DNA of 51,912 bases. It comes from an uncultured Lachnospiraceae bacterium. Lineage in GTDB: Bacteria; Bacillota; Clostridia; Lachnospirales; Lachnospiraceae. Made by a program: the position numbers and the translations under genes. Location of the stretch: positions 1-51,912 of the forward strand of contig CANOLA010000011.1 of assembly GCA_947566705.1 (NCBI GenBank). The letters are read 5' to 3'. The notes below the pieces were generated by a model. The model was given only the letters and a program-made list of their open reading frames with translations, made no database searches and had not been told where the DNA came from. Positions 24,807 to 33,178 of the stretch are shown here, piece by piece (position 1 is the stretch's first letter; every line of letters starts with the position of its first letter).

Positions 24807-26231
24807 CTAATTTGCACCGGTCTGTGACCCAAGCTTCACTTCAATGGTCTGTTCCTCATAGCCGTTGTTCAGACGGCTTAATTTGATTTTTACCTTCTGG
24901 CCGGATTTATAGTAGGTCATCAGTTCTTTCAGCTCCCTCATGGTTCCAACTCTCTGTCCGTCAAATTCGGTGATAATATCCCCCTGACGGAGTCCTGCCT
25001 TATCAGCGGCAGAGCCTTCAACCACCTCAACAATGCAGATGCCCTCCGGCATATTGTAAGCTTCCGCAACATCCGAAGAAATATCGCTTCCCTGGACGCC
25101 AAGGTATGCACTCTCGGATTCATCCACCTTTTCCCGTGTAATTAACTGCTCCACTATCGGCATTGCATCAGAAATCGGAATTGCATAGCCAAAGCCTTCC
25201 ACATCAGTGTCTGCATACTTTACGGAATTGATGCCGATTACCTCCCCGTTTGCATTGAGGAGCGCACCGCCGCTGTTTCCCGGATTGATGGCTGCATTTG
25301 TCTGAATCATGTTATTATTGATAATCGTCTGCCCGGTCTGTGTATCCTGCACTGTAATGGTACGTCCCAGCGCACTGACAATACCGTTTGTCACAGACTG
25401 TCCGTATCCTAAGGCATTTCCGATGGCAATCACTCCCTGGCCGACCTCAAGGCTTTCGGAATCCGCAATCGTGGCTACCCTTATGGAATTTAAGGTTTCC
25501 GGCTTAATACTGTCCAGCGCAACCCTTACAACTGCAAGGTCATCCGCCTTATCAGTCCCCTTCACCTCACAGCTTACGGTTTCATTATCCGAAAACTGGA
25601 CCGTAAGGGTATTTGCATCTGCTACCACATGGTTGTTTGTCACAATGTACAGATAATCATTATCCTGCCGGATAATGATACCGGAGCCGCAGCTTTCGCT
25701 TTCCCTCTCCTGGGTTCCCCAGAATGTCTGGTAGGAAACGGTGCCGGTATTTGTAATTGCCACGATGCTCGGCATTGCAGCCTTTGCAATCGCAGATACA
25801 TCAGAAAGATCCTTTGCACTGCCGGTGTTTGTCTGCTGCACGGATGAAGAGGCACTGCCGCTGTCCTTTTTCCCGGCTTCCTTACTGCTTTCACTGGTAA
25901 TGCCAAGCGCTTTTGTACCTGCATAGCTGATACCAGTAAAAATTCCGCCTGCCACCAGTCCGAACACTGCTGCAACCGCTGCGGCCTTTGCAAGTGTAAT
26001 GCCAAAACCGGATTTTTTCTTCGGTTTTTTTACCTTCCCGCCTGATGGCTGTGTATAAGTCTGGTACGCCGGCTGGTTACTGTACTGCTGGTACGGATTC
26101 TGCTGCATGCCATTTCCTGCATATCCGTTCTGGCTGCCGGCTGTGTACTGGCTGTTCCAGCCGTTCTGGTTATTCTGGTTGTTCTGGTTCTCCTGGTCTG
26201 TATTATTGTTATTGAAATAATTATTATCCAT
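24807..26231 (-). CDS. htrA: HtrA/DegP-like membrane-anchored serine protease
   Basis: A 474-residue S1C protease. Residues 1-65 are an Asn/Gln-rich cytoplasmic segment, followed by a KKPKKKS stretch and one membrane helix (about 78-100). The trypsin-like domain has its triad in TNNHVV (His near 200), ADDLAVV (Asp near 228) and NPGNSGGAL (Ser near 318). One PDZ domain follows (about 375-465). It degrades or refolds damaged proteins outside the membrane. AAAGGGG precedes the ATG. Short direct repeats lie 55-88 bases upstream and may bind a stress regulator. Confidence 0.96.
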   Translation of the reverse strand: MDNNYFNNNNTDQENQNNQNNQNGWNSQYTAGSQNGYAGNGMQQNPYQQYSNQPAYQTYTQPSGGKVKKPKKKSGFGITLAKAAAVAAVFGLVAGGIFTGISYAGTKALGITSESSKEAGKKDSGSASSSVQQTNTGSAKDLSDVSAIAKAAMPSIVAITNTGTVSYQTFWGTQERESESCGSGIIIRQDNDYLYIVTNNHVVADANTLTVQFSDNETVSCEVKGTDKADDLAVVRVALDSIKPETLNSIRVATIADSESLEVGQGVIAIGNALGYGQSVTNGIVSALGRTITVQDTQTGQTIINNNMIQTNAAINPGNSGGALLNANGEVIGINSVKYADTDVEGFGYAIPISDAMPIVEQLITREKVDESESAYLGVQGSDISSDVAEAYNMPEGICIVEVVEGSAADKAGLRQGDIITEFDGQRVGTMRELKELMTYYKSGQKVKIKLSRLNNGYEEQTIEVKLGSQTGAN

Positions 26232-26285
26232 ATTGATAGTCCCCTTTCTTGTTTTCTAGGAGTATTCTACCCGTAATCTGTGTTC

Positions 26286-26319
26286 AAATTGTGATAAAAA
26301 ATTGTAAAAATTGTGATAA
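26286..26319. repeat. direct repeats upstream of htrA
   Basis: The 12-mer AAATTGTGATAA occurs exactly at 26286-26297 and 26308-26319, 22 bp apart, about two helical turns. A third relative, AAATTGTAAAAA, lies at 26299-26310 between them. The location just upstream of a stress protease gene suggests a regulator site. A good -10/-35 pair was not found with confidence. Confidence 0.6.
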
Positions 26320-26345
26320 GCGGACTTTCATGCGGTTTGCTCCTT

Positions 26346-28181
26346 TTACTCCACCGTCACAGACTTTGCAAGGTTCCTCGGCTTATCCACGTCCAGACCT
26401 TTCCCAACAGACACATAATAACCAAACATCTGCAGGGGGATGATTGCAAGCGAATTGGTAAAATATTTGTTTGTCTTCGGAATGTAGATTACACGGTCAG
26501 CAGTCTTTTCAATTTCAAAATTATCGTCATTTGTCACGGCAAGCACATAGGCCCCCCTTGTTTTTACCTCAACAATATTGCTGATAATTTTTTTATAGAG
26601 CTCTTCCTGCGTTACAACAGCCGCTACCAGCGTCCCTTCCTCAATCAGGGAAATCGTCCCGTGCTTTAACTCTCCCGCAGCATATGCCTCGGAATGGATG
26701 TAGGAAATCTCCTTAAGCTTAAGCGAGCCTTCCAGCGAAATCGCATAATCCACCCCGCGCCCGATAAAGAATACATCACGCGCTGCAACATAACGGCTGG
26801 CAAACTTCTGGATTTTTTCTTTGTTGCCAAGCAGTATTTCTATCTGGTTCGGAAGCATTTCCATTTCGTGCAGGTATTCTGTCAGCGTCTCCCCGTCAAT
26901 CTGTCCCCTTGCCTCGGCAAATTTGATTGCAAGCAGATACTGCGCAACAAGCTGGCAGCTGTATGCCTTGGTGGTTGCAACCGCAATCTCCGGCCCCGCC
27001 TGCGTATACATGACTTTATCCGCTTCCCTCGCTATGGAACTTCCCACAACATTTACAATGCCAAGCGTCTTTACCCCGTATTCCTTTGCAAGGCGCAGCG
27101 CGGCAAGGGAATCCGCGGTTTCCCCGGACTGGCTGATAACAATTACGAGCGCACCTTCCTCTAAAATCGGATTACGGTAACGGAATTCAGATGCAAGATC
27201 CACTTCCACCGGAATTCTTGCAAGCCCCTCAAAAATATATTTTCCGGTCACGCCTGCATGGTATGCAGAACCGCATGCCACAATATAAATCTTTGTCACT
27301 GCCCGGATTTCCTCATCAGTCATCCCCAGCTCTTCAATCACTATTTTATCATCTTTGATACGAGGACGGATGGTATCCCTGACAGCTTTCGGCTGCTCAT
27401 ATATTTCCTTAAGCATAAAATGCTCATAGCCGCCTTTTTCCGCAGCGTTGATATCCCATTCAATATGTTTTGACTGTTTTTCAACCGGCTCTCCGTCCAC
27501 ATTGAAAAACTCAATGTTATCCTCTGTCAGGCGTGCAATTTCCTCATTTTCGATAAAGTATACATCACGGGTATACTTTAATACCGCCGGAACATCAGAG
27601 GCAATCAGATTTCCCTCCTTTGCCTTTCCGACAATCAGGGGACTGTCTTTTCTGACACTGTATACCTCATCCGGAAAATCCGAAAAGATAATACCAAGCG
27701 CATAAGAGCCCTCCACACGCTGAATCACTTTTACAACTGCGGTAAGCGGATCTTTGTCGTATTTATTATAGTAGTAATCCAGAAGATGCGCCACTACCTC
27801 CGTGTCTGTTTCTGAACGGAACACATACCCCCTGTCCGTCAGAACCTTTTTCAGTTTCAGGTAATTTTCAATAATTCCATTATGCACAACAGCAATTGTC
27901 TGTGCTTCGTTAAAATGCGGATGCGCATTCGCTTCTGTAGGCTCTCCGTGTGTCGCCCAGCGCGTATGCCCGATTCCGATGTGCCCCGGCATATTTTCCC
28001 CGTCATGCGTCAGCTCGCTTAATACTTTCAGTCTGCCAGTTGACTTACTGATAACAATTTTTTCCCCGTCATAAACTGCCATCCCGGCAGAATCATATCC
28101 GCGGTATTCAAGTTTTGACAGACCATCCAGAAGAATCGGGGCTGCCTGCTTTTTTCCAACATAACCAACTATTCCACACAT
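26346..28181 (-). CDS. glmS: glutamine-fructose-6-phosphate aminotransferase (isomerising)
   Basis: A 611-residue cytoplasmic enzyme making glucosamine-6-phosphate. Cys2 (MCGIVGY) is the N-terminal nucleophile of the glutaminase domain, which also shows YRGYDSAG and GHTRWATHG. Two SIS domains follow, with SQSGETADSL in the first. The C-terminal PRNLAKSVTVE is typical. It starts only 15 bp behind the UDPGP gene, so there is no room for a glmS ribozyme. It is the last gene of a precursor operon. Confidence 0.98.
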   Translation of the reverse strand: MCGIVGYVGKKQAAPILLDGLSKLEYRGYDSAGMAVYDGEKIVISKSTGRLKVLSELTHDGENMPGHIGIGHTRWATHGEPTEANAHPHFNEAQTIAVVHNGIIENYLKLKKVLTDRGYVFRSETDTEVVAHLLDYYYNKYDKDPLTAVVKVIQRVEGSYALGIIFSDFPDEVYSVRKDSPLIVGKAKEGNLIASDVPAVLKYTRDVYFIENEEIARLTEDNIEFFNVDGEPVEKQSKHIEWDINAAEKGGYEHFMLKEIYEQPKAVRDTIRPRIKDDKIVIEELGMTDEEIRAVTKIYIVACGSAYHAGVTGKYIFEGLARIPVEVDLASEFRYRNPILEEGALVIVISQSGETADSLAALRLAKEYGVKTLGIVNVVGSSIAREADKVMYTQAGPEIAVATTKAYSCQLVAQYLLAIKFAEARGQIDGETLTEYLHEMEMLPNQIEILLGNKEKIQKFASRYVAARDVFFIGRGVDYAISLEGSLKLKEISYIHSEAYAAGELKHGTISLIEEGTLVAAVVTQEELYKKIISNIVEVKTRGAYVLAVTNDDNFEIEKTADRVIYIPKTNKYFTNSLAIIPLQMFGYYVSVGKGLDVDKPRNLAKSVTVE

Positions 28182-28196
28182 ATCATTTTCCTCTCT

Positions 28197-29396
28197 CTAT
28201 ATTGCAATGCCATTCTTCTTTAAAAGCTCCCTTGCCGATTCCACGGAATCCGTTCCGGCCGCATTTTTCACCGGGGCAAATTCCCGTTCACGGCAGACTT
28301 CAAACGGCAGGCAGTTTTTCATCATATAAACCATATCCAGTATCAGCGTTTCAAACTTAAAAGCGTTTGGCTCTTCTGGTTTTTGCAGCCTGCCCCCTCC
28401 GTCAAGATACGGCACCTTCTTTTCCACAACATGAAGCGGAAGATTTGAATGAACAATATCCATCAGCTCTCCCACAGAAAACAGGTAATTCAGTATTACG
28501 CCAAAACCGTACAGCAGTGTCCCGTTCTCATCCACTGCCTCCGCCATTTCCGGAGTCAGGTCATAGTATTCCACAATGGACGGCCTGCCGTTTTCCAGGC
28601 ACATGGCGCCCACACGCTCATACGGATCCACCTTCTTCACTACTTTGGCGCCGCTGACACAGCCTGATAAAACCGTTGCTCCCACAAATACCGGGTCTGC
28701 AATACGCTGCAGCACATTATCAACAGCAAATACATTCAGCCATTCCACGCCTTTTTCTTCCAGATCCTGTTTTAATCCGGCTTTTAACATGGATTTAAAC
28801 CAGCCTCCATTGCCATTTGGCGACATTGCAAGGGAATCCTCAGATTCCAGCAGGATATTGCCGTCAAAATCCACCGCCGGAACCATCTCCTGCACGAAAA
28901 AACTGATATAATCACTGTTATAGCCGAAATAATCTTGCTCTTTAAAAAATTCCCGCGTTTCTTTGTCATTTTTCTCACTTGTCATAATATACAGGGGAAT
29001 ACTCTCTCCGGCTGCCTGCCTGAGATTTTCTATAAGCTGCTCAAAGATGTAGAGATTTTTGTGCACTCCAATGTTAAACATTCCTTTTGCCCGGTCAAAG
29101 CCCAGTCTGGTTCCCTGACCTCCGGCAAGCAGGACCGCCCCGACTTTTCCCTGGTTTATAATTTCCAGGCCCTTTGCCCGGAACTCTTCCCTGCGTGGTT
29201 CAATTTCTGAAAGTTCCATCGCTTTTAATGGTTCAAAATGTCCGCGTTCCCTTTTCTTTTCATGTATCAGCTCCAGGCATGACCAGTCCATTTCCTCCAG
29301 CTGTTTTTCAATTCGGCCGGGAATCTCTGCACCCAGAAACCTGGACAGGTACTTCTGGTCTGTATCCTGTATCCGCTGCTTTATTGTGTCTTTCAA
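28197..29396 (-). CDS. UDPGP type 1 family nucleotidyltransferase (UDP-sugar/UDP-HexNAc pyrophosphorylase)
   Basis: A 399-residue enzyme with the nucleotide loop LLAGGQGTRLGFDRAKGMF near residue 92, then MSPNGNGGWFKSM and KVDPYERVGAM. These match eukaryote-like UDP-N-acetylhexosamine/UDP-glucose pyrophosphorylases. Given glmS next door, UDP-GlcNAc is the likely product, but UDP-glucose is possible. The start is a TTG at 29396, nine bases after AAGGAG. A stem-loop lies 40-71 bp upstream. Confidence 0.85.
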   Translation of the reverse strand: MKDTIKQRIQDTDQKYLSRFLGAEIPGRIEKQLEEMDWSCLELIHEKKRERGHFEPLKAMELSEIEPRREEFRAKGLEIINQGKVGAVLLAGGQGTRLGFDRAKGMFNIGVHKNLYIFEQLIENLRQAAGESIPLYIMTSEKNDKETREFFKEQDYFGYNSDYISFFVQEMVPAVDFDGNILLESEDSLAMSPNGNGGWFKSMLKAGLKQDLEEKGVEWLNVFAVDNVLQRIADPVFVGATVLSGCVSGAKVVKKVDPYERVGAMCLENGRPSIVEYYDLTPEMAEAVDENGTLLYGFGVILNYLFSVGELMDIVHSNLPLHVVEKKVPYLDGGGRLQKPEEPNAFKFETLILDMVYMMKNCLPFEVCREREFAPVKNAAGTDSVESARELLKKNGIAI

Positions 29397-29435
29397 AATA
29401 ATAGTCTCCTTATTATATGCTTTGCTCCATACAGT

Positions 29436-29467
29436 AGTAGACCAATCAAAATTATGACTGGTCTACT
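29436..29467. repeat. inverted repeat between the LCP gene and the UDPGP gene
   Basis: AGTAGACCA (29436-29444) pairs with TGGTCTACT (29459-29467) around 14 bases. No T tract follows on the minus strand. It is therefore more likely an operator or mRNA element than a terminator. Confidence 0.5.
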
Positions 29468-29488
29468 GACATTTTATGCCTTTTCATT

Positions 29489-30622
29489 TTATTCAGTGCT
29501 TTTTTTCAGCTGGTCCGTACCATCTGCTCCCACCGTTTCGTTATATTCCGAGGTATCCACTTTTACAGCATCCGCGGTAACACCGGTCTTTGTCATAATG
29601 GTATCGCTGATTGTCTTTACTGTCTGCGAACATACATAGTTTTTATCGTCAAACATATATTCATGCAGCTGCTTCACGTTGTTCGCCAGGTCAATCGGAA
29701 CTACCGTATCCCCGCTGGTAAGATTTTTGGTTGTCAGGTCAAACGGAAATCCCGTGGTGCTTTTTATATTGTAATTCATGACATCCTTTGCCAGTGACAG
29801 TATCCGGCTGGTGGACATACTCGTCTGGATATGGTCAACAACGGTATTACATATCTGTGTCAGTGTCCCGATTCCCGCCTTCTTTGCCTTTTCCAGCATT
29901 GCCTGCAGCACGATTCTCTGACGGGATGCACGCTTGTAATCATCCCCGGCAAGCTTACGGATTCTGGCATATGTGGTCGCCTGTGTACCGTCCAGATGCA
30001 CTTTGCCGTATGTGGTTACATCCGGTGTAATTTTACCGGTTACTTTATCCACATCCTTTTTGTATTTGTTAATCTGGAGCATTTCACCCTGCGTAATCTC
30101 AAGGTCAAGTCCGCCAAGGTCATCAATCACCTCTACCACGGCTGCCCAGTCAACGCTGACATATTCCTTAATATCAAGGTCCAGATTGGAATTAAGCATC
30201 TGGACTGCCTGGGTTGCCCCGCCGCGTGCATAAGCGCTGTTGCACTTGGAGTAACTGCCGCTTCCAACCGTCAGATAAGTATCGCGGTATACAGATATCA
30301 GCTTTACGTCCTTGGTTTTGTTGTTGATACTTGCAATCATGACAACATCGGAATTTCCGCCGTTGTAACTGCCCTGGGATCTGTTGTCCAGACCAAAAAT
30401 TGCGATATTGGTATATCCTTCCAGCGATTCCTTTGTATTTTCATCCAGATCCTTGTTAATGCCCGCTTCCGAAACATCCATCTCATCATGATTGATCCGG
30501 TTCAGCATCTGGAACCCGTACGCAGCCACCAGCAGCACACCAAGAAACAGAACCTCAAACGCAAATAACAGCAGCTTCCTGCTCTTCTTTTTCTTCTTTT
30601 TTCTTTTTTTATTATTTGCCAT
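29489..30622 (-). CDS. LytR-CpsA-Psr (LCP) family protein
   Basis: A 377-residue membrane-anchored protein. A strongly basic N-terminus (KKRKKKKKKSRK) precedes one membrane helix (about residues 16-37). The LCP domain carries NIAIFGLDNR, SVYRDTYL and YARIRKLAGDDYKRASRQR, the Asp and Arg motifs that bind the polyprenyl pyrophosphate head. LCP enzymes transfer teichoic acids or capsule to the wall. The ATG at 30622 follows AAAGGAAT; the frame upstream overlaps the zinc-ribbon gene. A Ser/Thr-rich C-terminal tail follows. It is one of two LCP proteins in the window. Confidence 0.93.
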   Translation of the reverse strand: MANNKKRKKKKKKSRKLLLFAFEVLFLGVLLVAAYGFQMLNRINHDEMDVSEAGINKDLDENTKESLEGYTNIAIFGLDNRSQGSYNGGNSDVVMIASINNKTKDVKLISVYRDTYLTVGSGSYSKCNSAYARGGATQAVQMLNSNLDLDIKEYVSVDWAAVVEVIDDLGGLDLEITQGEMLQINKYKKDVDKVTGKITPDVTTYGKVHLDGTQATTYARIRKLAGDDYKRASRQRIVLQAMLEKAKKAGIGTLTQICNTVVDHIQTSMSTSRILSLAKDVMNYNIKSTTGFPFDLTTKNLTSGDTVVPIDLANNVKQLHEYMFDDKNYVCSQTVKTISDTIMTKTGVTADAVKVDTSEYNETVGADGTDQLKKSTE

Positions 30623-30626
30623 ATTT

Positions 30627-30827
30627 TTATTCCTTTTGCCTGTTATGTATATACAGCCATGCCTGAGCATAGCTTGTCCGTTCTTCCTCTGACATATCCG
30701 TAAATTTTTCCAAATCAAGATTGGTCAGGCGCATCTGTCCGTCTCCGCACTGAAGACATTCCACATCCTTACGCCTGGATACCATCCGTATCCAGCCGCA
30801 CTGTGGACAAATATATATTTTCATCAT
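30627..30827 (-). CDS. small zinc-ribbon protein
   Basis: About 66 residues. CPQCG and, 16 residues later, CLQCG form a four-cysteine zinc ribbon. An acidic helix with EKFTDMSEEERTSYAQAWLY follows. It sits between pgcA and the LCP gene, 4 bp from the latter, so it belongs to the operon. The ATG pair at 30827/30824 is preferred; an in-frame TTG at 30848 overlapping the pgcA end is the alternative. The ribosome site is weak. Its role is unknown. Confidence 0.7.
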   Translation of the reverse strand: MMKIYICPQCGWIRMVSRRKDVECLQCGDGQMRLTNLDLEKFTDMSEEERTSYAQAWLYIHNRQKE

Positions 30828-30840
30828 CGCATTATACCGC

Positions 30841-32565
30841 TTATTCAAAAGCCTTAAGCACTTCTGCCTTTAATTCCTCAAGCGTCTGGTCTGCCCCTGC
30901 AAGTGAAGTTCCCTTCACACCTACATAGAACTTAATCTTAGGCTCCGTGCCGGACGGACGCACACAGCACCATGCATTGTCAGAAAGCTCATAATACAGC
31001 ACATCGGAGGACGGAAGTCCGGTTGGAGCGCTCTGTCCGGTCTTTAAGTCCTTTCTGGTATCCGCCTTGTAATCCCTGACTGCAAGCACTTCAAATGCAC
31101 CAAGCTTTTCAGGCGTGTTATTTCTTGCCCTGCCCATAATTTCCTTAATCTGCGCAGCGCCGTCAATGCCTTTAAGCGTCATGGTCGCAATTCCTTCCCT
31201 GTAGTAGCCGTATTTTTCATATATTTCTATCATGCCGTCCCACAGCGTTTTTCCCTGCGACTTGTAAAAAGCGGCAACTTCACAGAGCATGCACACTGCT
31301 GCCGGAGCATCCTTATCCCTTGCATATGTACCAGGCAGGCATCCGTAGCTTTCCTCGAAACCAAATACATAATTCTTTTCACCGGATTTCTCATATTTAA
31401 GCATCTGCTCACCAATATACTTAAACCCGGTCAGCACTTCCACCAGCTCCACGCCGTATGCAGCTGCAATTGCCTTAGCCATGTCTGTGGATACAATGGA
31501 TTCCACAAGCACCGGGTTTTCCGGCATTGTATTATTTTCACGCTTCTGGCCAAGAATATACTCCGCAATCAGCATGGCAGACATATTTCCGGTAAATGTC
31601 ACATATTCCCCTGTCTTCGTATCCTTGCAGTATACCCCGAGGCGGTCGGCATCCGGGTCAGTGGCAAGCACAAGGTCAGCGTCCTTTTCTTTTGCCAGCT
31701 TAAGCGCAAGCTCCCATGCATCCGGGTTTTCCGGGTTCGGATACGGTGCCGTCGGAAAATGTCCGTCCGGAACGGCCTGCTGCGGCTCAATGTATACATT
31801 CTCAAATCCCAGGTCCTTTAATACCCTCTTAACCGGCTCTAAACCTGTGCCGTGAAGCGGTGTATAAACAATTTTAATATCCTTTGCCATCTGTTTTATG
31901 ATTTCCGGATGAATGGAAAGGGAACGCAGTGTCTTAAAGTAATCCTCGTCCAGCTCCTCCCCTATGATATTGTACAGTCCTGCCGCCACAGCATCATCCT
32001 TTTCCATTGTCTTTACCACGGAAAAGTCTGTCACCTTCTGAACCTCTGCCATAATGCCGGTATCATGCGGAGGCGTCACCTGCGCGCCGTCCTCCCAGTA
32101 TACCTTGTATCCATTATATTCCCTTGGGTTATGGCTTGCAGTAATCACAATACCTGCAATACAGCCAAGCTGCCTTACTGCAAAAGATAGTTCCGGAACC
32201 GGGCGAAGTCCGGAAAACACATATGTTTTTATACCGTTTGCTGCAAGCGTAAGCGCCGCTGCATCCGTAAATTCATCTGCCATCAGACGGGAATCGTGTG
32301 CAATCGCCACACCACGCTCCTTCCCGTCCTGGGTCAGAATATAATTGGCAAGCCCCTGTGTCGCCTGCCTTACGGTATATATGTTCATCCGGTTCGTTCC
32401 TGCCCCGATGATTCCGCGGAGTCCGGCTGTACCAAACTCCAGGGTCCGGTAGAAACGGTCCTCGATTTCTTTCTCATCCCCTGCCAGTGCCTTAAGCTCT
32501 GCCTTCGTATCTTCATCAAAATATGCATCGCTGCACCATTTTTCATACTCCTGCCTATAATCCAT
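30841..32565 (-). CDS. pgcA: alpha-phosphoglucomutase/phosphomannomutase
   Basis: A 574-residue alpha-D-phosphohexomutase interconverting hexose-1- and hexose-6-phosphates. The phospho-serine is in ASHNPREYNGYK near residue 144, the Mg loop is DPDADRLGV, the sugar loop GFEESYG, and the phosphate-binding loop RPSGTEPKIKFY. Length and layout match the Firmicutes PgcA type. AGGAGG precedes the ATG. It opens the precursor operon and would feed glucose-1-phosphate to UDP-sugar synthesis. Confidence 0.95.
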   Translation of the reverse strand: MDYRQEYEKWCSDAYFDEDTKAELKALAGDEKEIEDRFYRTLEFGTAGLRGIIGAGTNRMNIYTVRQATQGLANYILTQDGKERGVAIAHDSRLMADEFTDAAALTLAANGIKTYVFSGLRPVPELSFAVRQLGCIAGIVITASHNPREYNGYKVYWEDGAQVTPPHDTGIMAEVQKVTDFSVVKTMEKDDAVAAGLYNIIGEELDEDYFKTLRSLSIHPEIIKQMAKDIKIVYTPLHGTGLEPVKRVLKDLGFENVYIEPQQAVPDGHFPTAPYPNPENPDAWELALKLAKEKDADLVLATDPDADRLGVYCKDTKTGEYVTFTGNMSAMLIAEYILGQKRENNTMPENPVLVESIVSTDMAKAIAAAYGVELVEVLTGFKYIGEQMLKYEKSGEKNYVFGFEESYGCLPGTYARDKDAPAAVCMLCEVAAFYKSQGKTLWDGMIEIYEKYGYYREGIATMTLKGIDGAAQIKEIMGRARNNTPEKLGAFEVLAVRDYKADTRKDLKTGQSAPTGLPSSDVLYYELSDNAWCCVRPSGTEPKIKFYVGVKGTSLAGADQTLEELKAEVLKAFE

Positions 32566-32611
32566 AGCCTCCCGTACCTCCTGTATTTCTTATATAATTC
32601 CACGCTTTTCC

Positions 32612-32640
32612 ATTCTAGCACAATCCGTATCGTTTGAAAA
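32612..32640 (-). promoter_or_regulatory. promoter of the pgcA operon
   Basis: On the minus strand TAGAAT (32612-32617) is preceded by TGTGC, which gives an extended -10. A weak -35 TTTTCA (32635-32640) lies 17 bp upstream. The AGGAGG and ATG of pgcA follow about 45 bases downstream. Confidence 0.6.
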
Positions 32641-32696
32641 GTTATTACTGAAAAAATCTGCCGGAAGTTACGGAACCGCAGAAAAAAAAGACACGT

Positions 32697-32735
32697 AAAA
32701 ACGCCGCATCGTACAATTTTTGTATCGACACAGCG
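32697..32735 (-). terminator. imperfect terminator upstream of pgcA
   Basis: An imperfect stem between roughly 32702-32716 and 32721-32735 is followed on the minus strand by TTTTT and a few bases later by eight more T. It lies directly after the mini-ORF and would stop transcripts from the sigma-28-like promoter. Confidence 0.5.
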
Positions 32736-32801
32736 CCTTCACATGTTGTTCCATTCTGCCATTTTTATCTCCTTACTGTAATACTTTGCAGGAGTTTCCT
32801 G

Positions 32802-33056
32802 CTAGCAGTATGCCTGAAACGTCTGATCCTCCTCAAGCTCCAGCATCCGCATCTGTTTTTTCAGAATCCCGTCAAAGGAACCCTTTTTTGTATTCGCCTG
32901 CTGGTCATCCCTGTTCCGCGGTGTGAAATATGAAACAGTCGTTACCGGACCTATCGGAATAATTACCTGATATCTCTGCTCGAACTTTGCTGCGGTAACA
33001 CGCCTCCCTTCCGTGATTGGCGGTTGTAATGTTCCGTCCCATGGAGCATTACTCTT
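32802..33056 (-). pseudogene. open frame without a start codon, probable gene remnant
   Basis: On the minus strand a frame stays open for 84 codons between a TAA at 33057-33059 and a TAG at 32802-32804. It reads ...NAPWDGTLQPPITEGR, then QRYQVIIPIGPVTTVSYFTP, and ends in a charged helix finishing EEDQTFQAYC. It looks protein-like, with a beta-rich middle and a helical end. It has no ATG, GTG or TTG before its last 20 codons. Two other frames have ATG starts at 33049 and 33042 but stop early. A lost or frameshifted 5' end is the simplest explanation. I recognise no family. The promoter just upstream suggests a former motility-regulon gene. Confidence 0.5.
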
Positions 33057-33073
33057 TTATTGTTTCAATATAT

Positions 33074-33100
33074 TTATCGGACTTTTCAGGATTTTATTTA
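33074..33100 (-). promoter_or_regulatory. sigma-28 (SigD/FliA)-type promoter
   Basis: On the minus strand TAAA (33097-33100), 15 bases, then TCCGATAA (33074-33081). The motility sigma consensus is TAAA-N15-GCCGATAA, so 11 of 12 positions and the spacing match. Transcription would start about seven bases further on, at the beginning of the start-less frame. Confidence 0.65.
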
Positions 33101-33130
33101 GCTTTTTCTGAAAATTTTTATTTAAAATAC

Positions 33131-33167
33131 AAAAAGCGGCAAAACCATGAAGATTCTGCCGCTTTTT
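33131..33167. terminator. terminator at the end of the surface-polymer locus
   Basis: AAAAAGCGGCA (33131-33141) pairs perfectly with TGCCGCTTTTT (33157-33167), with a 15-nt loop. T runs exist on both strands. It lies 11 bases beyond the stop of the last gene of the locus. Confidence 0.92.
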
Positions 33168-33178
33168 TCATTATTTTA

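Larger units (their letters stand above)
32566..33178. other. 613-bp stretch without an intact gene
   Basis: From right to left this region holds the terminator of the surface locus, a sigma-28-like promoter, an 84-codon frame without a start codon, and an 8-codon mini-ORF with a strong ribosome site (32739-32762, MAEWNNM, SD AAGGAGA). An imperfect terminator and the pgcA promoter follow. The separate elements are listed on their own. Confidence 0.8.

Noticed and set aside
28182-28196. glmS ribozyme
   Set aside because: Only 15 bp lie between the two genes, and the 92-bp gap upstream of the UDPGP gene holds a simple inverted repeat instead.
29831-30568. Plus-strand frame of 245 codons opposite the LCP gene
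   Set aside because: It is a shadow of the LCP coding frame; the minus strand has clear family motifs.
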